In this document: positions 13,840 through 20,470 of the stretch, piece by piece
How positions within the stretch are numbered: the stretch's first letter is position 1
Layout: the number at the start of each line of letters is the position of its first letter
Assembly: GCA_035486135.1 (NCBI GenBank)
Contig: DATHNI010000120.1
Coordinates: forward strand, 1-21,761
Length of the DNA stretch: 21,761 nt
DNA from: JASHVB01 sp035486135
GTDB taxonomy: Bacteria > Pseudomonadota > Alphaproteobacteria > Acetobacterales > Acetobacteraceae
Reading direction: 5' to 3'
Notes under the pieces: model-generated
Seen by the model: the letters and a program-made list of their open reading frames with translations, nothing else
What the model was told of the DNA's origin: nothing
The model's database searches: none
Translations under genes and position numbers: made by a program

Positions 13840-15291
13840 ATGACGCTCCCGACCGTCCTCGTCGCGGATGACGATCGTTCGATCCGCACCGTCCTGACCC
13901 AGGCGCTGGGCCGCTCCGGCTACCAGGTGCGCAGCACCGGCAACGCCGCCACCCTGTGGCGCTGGGTGGAGGAAGGCGAAGGCGACCTTGTCATCACCGA
14001 CGTCGTGATGCCGGACGAGAATGGTCTCGACCTGATCCCGCGCATCAAGCGCATCCGCCCCGACCTGCGCGTCGTCGTAATGAGCGCGCAATCGACGCTG
14101 ATGACCGCGGTCAAGGCAGCGCAGCGCGGCGCCTTCGAATACCTGCCCAAGCCGTTCGACCTGCAGGAACTGCTGTCGGTGGTCGGCCGCGCTCTGGCTA
14201 CCCCTCCCGCACGGCCCACGGCGGCCACTGAGCAACGCGACCCCGACGATCAGATGCCGCTAATCGGCCGCAGCCCCGCGATGCAGGAAGTCTATCGCAC
14301 CATCGCCCGGCTCAGCACCGCCGACCTCACGGTGATGATCAACGGCGAGTCCGGCACCGGCAAGGAACTGGTGGCTCGCGCACTGCACGATTACGGCAAG
14401 CGCCGCTCCGGCCCGTTCGTCGCCATCAACATGGCGGCGATCCCGCGCGAGCTGATCGAAAGTGAGTTGTTCGGTCACGAGCGCGGCGCGTTCACCGGCG
14501 CCACCACGCGCAGCCAGGGCAGGTTCGAACAGGCCAACGGCGGCACACTGTTCCTCGACGAGATCGGCGACATGCCGCCGGAAGCGCAGACCCGCCTGCT
14601 GCGCGTGTTGCAGGAGGGAGAATTCACCTCGGTGGGTGGCCGCCAGCCGATCAAGGCGAACGTGCGGATCATCGCCGCCACGCACCGAGACCTACGCAAC
14701 TCGATCCGCCAAGGTTTGTTCCGCGAAGACTTGTTCTATCGGCTCAACGTCGTGCCGATCCGGTTACCGGGGTTGCGTGAGCGCGCCGAAGACATTCCGC
14801 TGCTCGCGCGGCACTTCCTGGAGCGCGCGCGGGACGATGGCCTGCCGGTGAAGTCGCTCGACGCAGCCGCGGTGGAAAAGTTGAAACAGCACACTTGGCC
14901 CGGCAACGTGCGCGAACTCGAGAACCTGATGCGCCGGCTGGCCGCGCTGTGCCCAACGGAAGTGATCGGCGCCGAGCCGATCGGCACAGAACTCGCGGAT
15001 ACCGCACCACCCCCCCCGCAAGCCGCCGCCCCGAGCACTACGCCGGACACCCTGGCCAAGGCCGTGGAACGCCACATCCGCGAATTCCTCGCTGCTCACG
15101 ATGACGGGATGGGCGCGTCCGACATCTATGACCGGGTGATCGCGGAGGTAGAAAGGCCACTGATCCGACTAACGCTGGCCGCCACGCGCGGCAACCAGAT
15201 CAAGGCCGCTTCCATGCTCGGACTGAATCGCAACACGCTGCGCAAGAAGATCCGTGATTTGGAGATCCCGGTCGTACGGGGGCTGGTATGA
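13840..15291 (+). CDS. ntrC: nitrogen regulator NtrC, sigma-54 enhancer-binding protein
   Basis: A 483-residue response regulator. The receiver domain (1-120) has D11/D12, phosphoacceptor D54 in ITDVVMPDENG, and K at EYLPKPFD. The AAA+ domain has Walker A GESGTGKE (169-176), the sigma-54-contacting loop GAFTGA (216-221), Walker B GGTLFLDEIGDMP and the arginine-rich sensor RLPGLRERAEDIPLL. The C-terminal Fis-type helix-turn-helix is RGNQIKAASMLGLNRNTLRKKI. Phosphorylated by NtrB, it opens sigma-54 promoters of nitrogen-assimilation genes. ATG 13840 lies 8 nt after a purine tract (13821-13831) that forms the 3' arm of a hairpin. It is a conceivable, but unproven, activator for the sigma-54 promoter at 5568-5583. 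Confidence 0.95.
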   Translation: MTLPTVLVADDDRSIRTVLTQALGRSGYQVRSTGNAATLWRWVEEGEGDLVITDVVMPDENGLDLIPRIKRIRPDLRVVVMSAQSTLMTAVKAAQRGAFEYLPKPFDLQELLSVVGRALATPPARPTAATEQRDPDDQMPLIGRSPAMQEVYRTIARLSTADLTVMINGESGTGKELVARALHDYGKRRSGPFVAINMAAIPRELIESELFGHERGAFTGATTRSQGRFEQANGGTLFLDEIGDMPPEAQTRLLRVLQEGEFTSVGGRQPIKANVRIIAATHRDLRNSIRQGLFREDLFYRLNVVPIRLPGLRERAEDIPLLARHFLERARDDGLPVKSLDAAAVEKLKQHTWPGNVRELENLMRRLAALCPTEVIGAEPIGTELADTAPPPPQAAAPSTTPDTLAKAVERHIREFLAAHDDGMGASDIYDRVIAEVERPLIRLTLAATRGNQIKAASMLGLNRNTLRKKIRDLEIPVVRGLV

Positions 15292-15301
15292 AATCTTGGC
15301 A

Positions 15302-15330
15302 AAACCTCTCCCGCGCAGCGGGAGAGGTTT
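15302..15330. repeat. REP-like palindrome between ntrC and ntrY
   Basis: Arms AAACCTCTCCCGC (15302-15314) and GCGGGAGAGGTTT (15318-15330) are perfectly complementary over 13 bp with loop GCA. It is the same family as the ntrB-ntrC pair. The 3' arm includes GGAGAGG, the only plausible Shine-Dalgarno for ntrY, whose start codon is 2 nt beyond the stem. Confidence 0.9.
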
Positions 15331-15331
15331 G

Positions 15332-17713
15332 GTGAATGTCGCCCCGTCGCCGGGGTCGCTGCGTCCCGCGCCGGCACCGCAACCGGCCCCGCGGAACGGC
15401 CGCTCGTGGCTCGGATTACTGGCGGACATGCTGTTGGGCAAGGCCACCACCTTGGTGCTCACCGGCATCGCCTTGGCCGTGGGGCTCACGACCTTTCTCA
15501 TCCTGGCACGCGGCGCCTCGCCGTTTGGGCTGAATCCTGGCACCGGCGTCGGGCTGGTCCTTGCCAATCTCTCCGTTTTGCTGTTGCTCGGCGCGATCCT
15601 CGCCGGCCGGCTTACCCGGGTCTGGGCCGAGCGCCGCCGCGGCTCCGCCGGCTCGCGGCTGCATGTGCGGCTGGTGCTGCTGTTCTCCGGCGTCGCCGTC
15701 GCGCCCACCATCCTGGTCGCCAGCTTCGCCGTTGCCTTCTTCCATTTCGGCATCCAAGCCTGGTTCAACGATCCGGTGCGCGAGGCGCTGAGCGAATCGT
15801 TGCAGGTTTCCCGCGGCTATCTCGAGGAACACCGCGACAATATCCGCGCCGTCGCTCTGGAGATGGCCAACGACCTCAACCGGGCCGGCATGTTGCTCGC
15901 CAACGCGCCCTCCGCGTTCGGCGACGTGCTGGCCACGCAGACCGCGTTGCGTGGCCTGACCGAGGCGGTGATCTACGACCCACTCACCAACCAGGTGATG
16001 GCGGCGGCTGGGTTGTTCGCCGGGATGGGCGTGTCACCGCCGGCCCAGGCGGACACCGACCAGGCGTTGAAAGGCGACGTCGTGGTGCTGAATGCCGGCG
16101 ATGGCACGCGCGTGCGCGCCGTGGTGCGGCTGGATTCGACACCGCCATTGATGCTGATGATCGGCCGCCCGGTCGATCCGCAGATCCTCGGCTATATGCA
16201 GCGCACCGAGGCGGCATTTTCCGAATACCAGCGGCTGAATCAGAACCGCTCGTGGTTGCAGGTTGCCTTCGCCTGGATCTTCGCCATCGTCGCCTTGCTG
16301 GTATTGCTCGCCGCCGCGCTGATCGGCCTGGTCATCGCCAACCAGATCGCCCGGCCGATCGGCTCGCTGATCAACGCCGCGGAGCGCGTGCGCGGCGGCG
16401 ATCTGTCCACCCGCGTCGTCGAGATCGCCACCGGCGACGAACTTGCCGGCCTGTCGCGCGCCTTCAATCGCATGACCGGGCAGCTTGCCGCGCAGCGCAC
16501 CGAACTGATGGAGGCCTACAGCCAGATCGACGAGCGCCGCCGCTTCACCGAGACGGTGCTGTCCGGCGTGTCCGCCGGTGTGATCGGCCTCGACGCGGTG
16601 GGCCGCATCGAACTGCCGAACCGCGCCGCCGACGAGTTGCTGGAGCGCGACCTGGTGGCGGCACTCGGCCGCCCGTTGGCGGAGCTGGTGCCGGAATTCG
16701 CGGCGCTGATCGCCGACGCAGCGGCGACGCCGGAGCGCGCGCACACCGCCGAAGTGCAGATCGGCCCGCCGAGTCGCCGCCGCATGCTGCTGGCCCGCAT
16801 CGGTGCCGACCTGTCGGGTGGCCGCACCGACGGCTTCGTGCTGACCTTCGATGACATCACCGCCTTGCAGTCGGCGCAGCGCAAGGCCGCCTGGGCCGAC
16901 GTGGCGCGGCGCATCGCGCACGAGATCAAGAACCCGCTGACGCCGATCCAGCTTGCGGCCGAGCGCCTGAAACGTCGCTTCGCCAAGGAAATACAATCGG
17001 ATCCCGACACGTTCCGGCAATGCGCCGACACCATCATCCGCCATGTCGGCGACATTGGCCGCATGGTGGACGAGTTCTCCGCCTTCGCGCGCATGCCGCA
17101 GCCGGTGATCAAGCCGGAGGATATCGGGCAGATCGCACGCGAGGCGCTGGTGTTGCAGAAGACCGCGCGCCCGCAGATCACCTGGCACACGGATCTGCCC
17201 GACCGTGGCCCGGTGGCGCCATGCGACCGCCGGCTGATGCGGCAGGCCCTGACCAACCTGCTGCAGAACGCCGCCGATGCCGTGGCGATGCGCGAGGGTG
17301 CCGGCACCATCGAGCTTGCGGTGCGCCTGGATGGCAATACGGTGCGCGTCAGCGTGACCGACGACGGTGTCGGACTGCCGGCCGATCGCGTGCGCCTCAC
17401 CGAGCCCTACGTGACGCACAAACCGAAGGGCACAGGCCTCGGCCTGGCGATTGTCAAGAAGATCATGGAGGACCACGGTGGCAGCCTGGCGCTGGAGGAT
17501 CGTGCCGGTGGCGCAAACGCCGCGCCCGGCGCGGTTGCCACCCTGCTCATTCCTTTGTCAGATTCGGAGTCTCGCGTCGTTGGGGGTTCAGGCGATGCTC
17601 GCCCTCAAGTCGCCATGGCCGGACGTGATCCGGCCATCAGGCCTGCGGAAGGTTCGGGGCAGGCTCCCGATCCTCGCGTCAAGGCCGCGGACTGCCGGGA
17701 ACAAGCGACCTGA
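15332..17713 (+). CDS. ntrY: nitrogen regulation sensor histidine kinase NtrY
   Basis: A membrane histidine kinase of about 793 residues. Three N-terminal transmembrane spans (about 34-54, 68-90, 112-138), an extracytoplasmic stretch of about 150 residues, then a span LVLLAAALIGLVIANQIARP and HAMP linker, a PAS region (about 400-500), HisKA with H530 in HEIKNPLTPIQLAAERL, N-box LLQNAADAV, G1 DDGVGLP and G2 KGTGLGLAIVKKI. It signals to NtrX in nitrogen/redox control. GTG 15332 was chosen since the preceding frame runs through the ntrC 3' end and the hairpin; TTG 15329 is also possible. The usual C-terminus (ATLLIPL) is followed by about 50 extra residues, including AMAGRDPAIRPAEG, encoded partly by an inserted palindromic repeat. 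Confidence 0.93.
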   Translation: MNVAPSPGSLRPAPAPQPAPRNGRSWLGLLADMLLGKATTLVLTGIALAVGLTTFLILARGASPFGLNPGTGVGLVLANLSVLLLLGAILAGRLTRVWAERRRGSAGSRLHVRLVLLFSGVAVAPTILVASFAVAFFHFGIQAWFNDPVREALSESLQVSRGYLEEHRDNIRAVALEMANDLNRAGMLLANAPSAFGDVLATQTALRGLTEAVIYDPLTNQVMAAAGLFAGMGVSPPAQADTDQALKGDVVVLNAGDGTRVRAVVRLDSTPPLMLMIGRPVDPQILGYMQRTEAAFSEYQRLNQNRSWLQVAFAWIFAIVALLVLLAAALIGLVIANQIARPIGSLINAAERVRGGDLSTRVVEIATGDELAGLSRAFNRMTGQLAAQRTELMEAYSQIDERRRFTETVLSGVSAGVIGLDAVGRIELPNRAADELLERDLVAALGRPLAELVPEFAALIADAAATPERAHTAEVQIGPPSRRRMLLARIGADLSGGRTDGFVLTFDDITALQSAQRKAAWADVARRIAHEIKNPLTPIQLAAERLKRRFAKEIQSDPDTFRQCADTIIRHVGDIGRMVDEFSAFARMPQPVIKPEDIGQIAREALVLQKTARPQITWHTDLPDRGPVAPCDRRLMRQALTNLLQNAADAVAMREGAGTIELAVRLDGNTVRVSVTDDGVGLPADRVRLTEPYVTHKPKGTGLGLAIVKKIMEDHGGSLALEDRAGGANAAPGAVATLLIPLSDSESRVVGGSGDARPQVAMAGRDPAIRPAEGSGQAPDPRVKAADCREQAT
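17615..17637. repeat. palindrome inside the 3' end of ntrY
   Basis: ATGGCCGGA (17615-17623) and TCCGGCCAT (17629-17637) form a perfect 9-bp stem with loop CGTGA. It lies beyond the conserved kinase domain, in the non-homologous C-terminal tail. The sequence resembles intergenic palindromes of the ATGGCSGG type, also seen at 19196-19217. Confidence 0.75.
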
Positions 17714-17728
17714 TGGGTGTGGTGCCGA

Positions 17729-19126
17729 ATGGCGCATGATATTCTAATTGTTGACGACGAACCCGATATCAGGCTGCTGATCGATGGCATCCTGTGCGAC
17801 GAGGGTTACGAAACCCGCGGCGCCGCCGATTCGGATGGCGCGATCGCGGCGTTCCGAATGCGCCGGCCGTCGCTGGTGATTCTCGACGTGTGGCTGCAAG
17901 GGTCACGGCTCGACGGGCTGGGATTGCTGGAATTGTTCCAGAGCGAAGAGCCCCAAGTGCCGGTGGTCATGATCTCCGGTCATGGCACGATCGAGATGGC
18001 GGTGAGCGCGATCCAGCAAGGCGCTTATGACTTCATGGAGAAGCCGTTCCAGTCCGATCGCCTGCTGCTGTCGGTGCGGCGCGCGCTGGAGGCCGCGGCG
18101 CTGGCGCGCGAGAACGCCGAGTTGCGGCTGCGCGTCGGGCCCGAGGATCGCCTGACCGGCGACAGCTCGGCCATATCACTGGTGCGCGCCGGGGTGGAAA
18201 AGGTGGCGCCCACCGGGTCTCGTGTGCTGATTCACGGGCCCGCCGGCAGCGGCAAGGAGGTGGTGGCGCGCATGGTCCATGCGCGCTCCCGTCGCGCCGA
18301 CGGACCGTTCGTGGCGTTGAACTGCGCCACGCTGAACCCGGCGCGGTTCGAGGAAGAGTTGTTCGGGCTGGAGGCCGGAGCAGACGCGATAGCGCATCCG
18401 CGCCGCGCCGGCGTGCTGGAACGGGCGCATGGCGGCACTCTGCTGCTCGACGAGGTCTCCGACATGCCGTTGGAGACCCAGGGCAAGATCGTGCGCGCCT
18501 TGCAGGATTCGACGTTCGAGCGGCTTGGCGGCTCGGCCCGCGTGAAGGTGGATGTCCGCGTGCTGTCCGCCACCAACAAGGACCTGCATGCCGAGATCGC
18601 CGCCGGACGGTTTCGCGAGGACCTGTATTACCGCCTCGCCGTGGTGCCCCTGAAGGTGCCGGCGCTGAAGGACCGGCGCGAGGATGTTCCCCTGCTGGCC
18701 GAACTTTTTCTCGCCCGCTCGGCGGAGAGTTCCGGCATGCCGGCGCGCGAGTTGTCAGCGGATGCCATTGCGGCGCTGCAAGCCTATGACTGGCCGGGCA
18801 ACGTGCGGCAGTTGCGCAATCTGATGGACTGGCTGCTGATCATGGCGCCGGGCGGTACCGCCGATCCGATCCGCGCCGACATGCTGCCGCCGGAGATCGG
18901 ATCGGGCGCGCCGGCCCTGCTGACGATCGACCCGACGGCGGACATCATGGGACTGCCATTGCGTGAGGCGCGCGATTTGTTCGAGACGCAGTACTTGCAA
19001 GCGCAACTGATGCGGTTCGGCGGGAACATTTCCCGGACGGCGCAGTTCGTCGGCATGGAGCGCAGCGCGCTGCATCGCAAGCTGAAGCAGTTGGGGGTGA
19101 ATTCGGACGAGAAGGTGGGGGGGTAG
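17729..19126 (+). CDS. ntrX: nitrogen regulator NtrX, NtrC-family response regulator
   Basis: A 465-residue response regulator, partner of NtrY. Receiver domain with D9/D10 in IVDDEPD, phosphoacceptor D53 in LVILDVWLQGS, and K in FMEKPFQ. The AAA+ domain has Walker A GPAGSGKEV (from 170), Walker B GGTLLLDEVSDMP and the conserved Arg region LKDRREDVPLL. The C-terminal Fis-type DNA-binding helix is GGNISRTAQFVGMERSALHRKL. The sigma-54-contacting GAFTGA loop is missing: where NtrC has it, NtrX reads GLEAGADAIAHPRRAG, so it should act without remodelling sigma-54, as known for NtrX proteins. ATG 17729 lies 15 bp after the ntrY stop; GTG 17717 is an upstream alternative. The usual downstream neighbours hfq/hflX are absent here. 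Confidence 0.94.
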   Translation: MAHDILIVDDEPDIRLLIDGILCDEGYETRGAADSDGAIAAFRMRRPSLVILDVWLQGSRLDGLGLLELFQSEEPQVPVVMISGHGTIEMAVSAIQQGAYDFMEKPFQSDRLLLSVRRALEAAALARENAELRLRVGPEDRLTGDSSAISLVRAGVEKVAPTGSRVLIHGPAGSGKEVVARMVHARSRRADGPFVALNCATLNPARFEEELFGLEAGADAIAHPRRAGVLERAHGGTLLLDEVSDMPLETQGKIVRALQDSTFERLGGSARVKVDVRVLSATNKDLHAEIAAGRFREDLYYRLAVVPLKVPALKDRREDVPLLAELFLARSAESSGMPARELSADAIAALQAYDWPGNVRQLRNLMDWLLIMAPGGTADPIRADMLPPEIGSGAPALLTIDPTADIMGLPLREARDLFETQYLQAQLMRFGGNISRTAQFVGMERSALHRKLKQLGVNSDEKVGG

Positions 19127-19191
19127 GGCACGTCATCGTTGGCGCCGGGCGTCCATCCAAAACATGGCTGACTTATAGGCGCCGGCACCAC

Positions 19192-19277
19192 CGTCATGGC
19201 GGGCGAAGGCCCGCCATCCACGACTTGGCCTCACGTAGCTACGAAAGTCGTGGATGTCGAACTGCGTCGGCATGACG
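19192..19277. repeat. composite palindromic element after ntrX
   Basis: Two hairpins nested in an outer stem. Hairpin A: ATGGCGGGC (19196-19204) with GCCCGCCAT (19209-19217), loop GAAG. Hairpin B: CATCCACGACTT (19215-19226) with AAGTCGTGGATG (19245-19256), 18-nt loop. Outer arms: CGTCATG (19192-19198) and CATGACG (19271-19277). The arms share a few bases, so alternative folds are likely. The 3' side (19257-19270) is less paired than the 5' side, as if a third hairpin had decayed. It could end ntrX transcription but lacks a T-run. Confidence 0.8.
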
Positions 19278-19357
19278 ATGTTTGACTGTCGGTGCGTCAA
19301 ACTGTTCACGTGGGTCTTAGGATTCGCCCCGACTCGTCTGCGGCGCAACGCAGCGGG

Positions 19358-19846
19358 TCAACGCTTGGATTCGGTTGCCGCGAAACGCTGCATCGCCGCC
19401 GGGTCCTGCACCGCGGCAAGCAATCGCGACCGGTCATCAGGTGGATTGCCATGCGCAAGCATGCGGGCGAACACCGCATACGGATCCGTCGCGGCGCCGG
19501 CCTTGCGCAGCGTGTCACGGTCGCTGACCCAGGCATAGACCACCACCCTGGATGCCGAATCGGCACGAAAGAACAGCCGGAAGCGGTTGGCACCGAACTT
19601 GGCGCGAAACCAGTGCCGGTGCGCCGGCCCGAGCGTGTTGCCCTGCCGGAACTCGGCCGCGAGCGGATCACGCGGCGCGCGGTCGAGCATGAGATCACGC
19701 AAGGTGGCCAACAGCTTGACGTTGGCGTTGCGCTGCCAACCAGCCGGATCGGACTGCCGGGCACGCTCGGCCGCAATGATTAGCCTGTCCAGTTGATCGA
19801 GCAGGAGCGGGTGGCCGGCCAGCCGCCAGCCGTGGCGTTCCAGCAC
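19358..19846 (-). CDS. yhaV: YhaV family toxin (type II toxin-antitoxin)
   Basis: A 162-residue protein matching the YhaV toxin family, ribosome-dependent mRNA interferases of RelE-like fold that block translation. Family marks are HGWRLAGHPLLLDQLDRLI at the start, RQGNTLGPAHRHWFRAKFG in the middle (about 82-100), FRLFFRADS, VVVYAWVSDRDTLR and AVFARMLAHGNPPDD near the end. Length is normal (E. coli YhaV about 154). No frameshift or stop is seen, so the toxin looks intact. GTG 19846 lies 7 nt after the stop of the antitoxin remnant, the usual antitoxin-first order. Because the antitoxin gene is truncated, either the toxin is inactive through subtle change, or not expressed, or neutralised by an antitoxin elsewhere. 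Confidence 0.86.
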   Translation of the reverse strand: MLERHGWRLAGHPLLLDQLDRLIIAAERARQSDPAGWQRNANVKLLATLRDLMLDRAPRDPLAAEFRQGNTLGPAHRHWFRAKFGANRFRLFFRADSASRVVVYAWVSDRDTLRKAGAATDPYAVFARMLAHGNPPDDRSRLLAAVQDPAAMQRFAATESKR

Positions 19847-19853
19847 GGCCGGC

Positions 19854-19985
19854 CTACAGCGCTACGTCACCCTCGATCGGTGCATCGGGATCGCTGTCCA
19901 CACCCTCGGTCGCCGCCGTCATACGGGCCGCCAACTCCGGTGTCAGCGGGACAAGCGCCTGCGGCCGCGCGGCGATACCTCGGCC
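19854..19985 (-). pseudogene. prlF: PrlF-type antitoxin, C-terminal half only
   Basis: Minus-strand sequence IAARPQALVPLTPELAARM, then ATEGVDSDPDAPIEGDVAL and a stop at 19854-19856, matches the C-terminal part of PrlF-family antitoxins, which neutralise YhaV, and is in the right place and orientation. The N-terminal AbrB-like DNA-binding domain expected upstream is absent: the frame stays open to an ATG at 20051 and beyond, but that sequence is the antisense of a plus-strand antitoxin/ParE remnant. A 65-residue product from ATG 20051 could be made and might retain toxin-binding activity, but would lack DNA binding. Confidence 0.6.
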
Positions 19986-20066
19986 GAAGTGAATGCGTGG
20001 ATCGACAGCCCTGGCACTGACAATCCATTGCCGGTGCCCTACCCGCCCCATCCGCGGCAGCGCTGA
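19980..20066 (+). pseudogene. C-terminal remnant of an RHH-type antitoxin
   Basis: The plus-strand reading AEVNAWIDSPGTDNPLPVPY to a TGA at 20064-20066 looks like the tail of CopG/ParD-like ribbon-helix-helix antitoxins, which commonly end in an AWxxSxGTDxxLPxP pattern. Upstream of about 19978 the frame becomes Arg-rich nonsense that is antisense to the PrlF remnant, so the DNA-binding N-terminus is gone. A ParE-like remnant follows 24-35 bp downstream on the same strand, fitting an antitoxin-toxin pair. Confidence 0.5.
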
Positions 20067-20090
20067 CCTGACTCGGCATTCCGGGTGCCC

Positions 20091-20298
20091 CGTGAGCTGA
20101 TATACACCCGAAGCCCTCGCCGATCTCGAGGCAGTGACCGACTGGCTGACCCAGCCTGGATTAGGACGCCGGGCGCCCTGCGAGGGCGGCTACCGGGCGT
20201 TGTACGAGTTCATCCCCGACACCGGACGCGACGAGACCGCCGGGGACGTGATCGTGCTGCGGGTCTACGGCCCCGGCCAGTCCCGCGCCCGGCTCTGA
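20091..20298 (+). pseudogene. parE: ParE/RelE-family toxin with internal deletion and frameshift
   Basis: From 20101 the plus strand reads YTPEALADLEAVTDWLTQPG, the start of a ParE toxin, then GRRAPCEGGYRALYEF and DVIVLRVYGPGQSRARL with a stop at 20296-20298, its end. The product would be about 65 residues; ParE proteins are usually 90-105. The gap is at about 20170-20175, where the central helices that should link the N-terminal helix to the PCEGGYRALYE strand are missing. At the 5' side the expected start (GTG 20091, V-S-L-I-Y) is out of frame: an in-frame TGA at 20098-20100 directly precedes the homology, so at least one small indel has occurred. Non-functional by both criteria. Confidence 0.68.
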
Positions 20299-20365
20299 CC
20301 GCTTCCCTTAGCCGCTGATCCGGCGTGCCTCGCCAGCCTCGGGCCAAGTTGCTACCAAAAAAGTC

Positions 20366-20435
20366 TTGCAGCCTGCAAAAAACCTCTCCCGCTTCGCCGG
20401 AGTGGTCGCTGGCGCGCAGAGCCGAGGGTTAGGGT
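20366..20435. repeat. decayed REP-like copy and small hairpin downstream of the transporter gene
   Basis: TTGCAGCCTGCAA (20366-20378) is a 5-bp stem; read on the minus strand it is followed after three bases by T6, so it could weakly terminate the transporter transcript. From about 20377 AACCTCTCCCGCTTCGCCGG matches the left arm of the ntr-operon palindromes, but the right arm (CCGGAGTGG) is degenerate; a GAGGGTTAGGGT tract near 20424 also recalls the ntrB-ntrC spacer. The remainder of 20299-20470 shows no gene. Confidence 0.5.
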
Positions 20436-20470
20436 AATCGCGTCGGCACACACCGCTCCCATTCCTCCCC

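Noticed and set aside
16034..17476. 480-residue minus-strand ORF opposite ntrY
   Set aside because: Antisense shadow of the kinase gene; His/Arg/Gln-rich translation with no family resemblance.
19588..19603. TGGCAC-N5-TTGGC on the plus strand inside yhaV
   Set aside because: The invariant C of the -12 element is G, and it lies antisense within a coding region with no suitable gene downstream.
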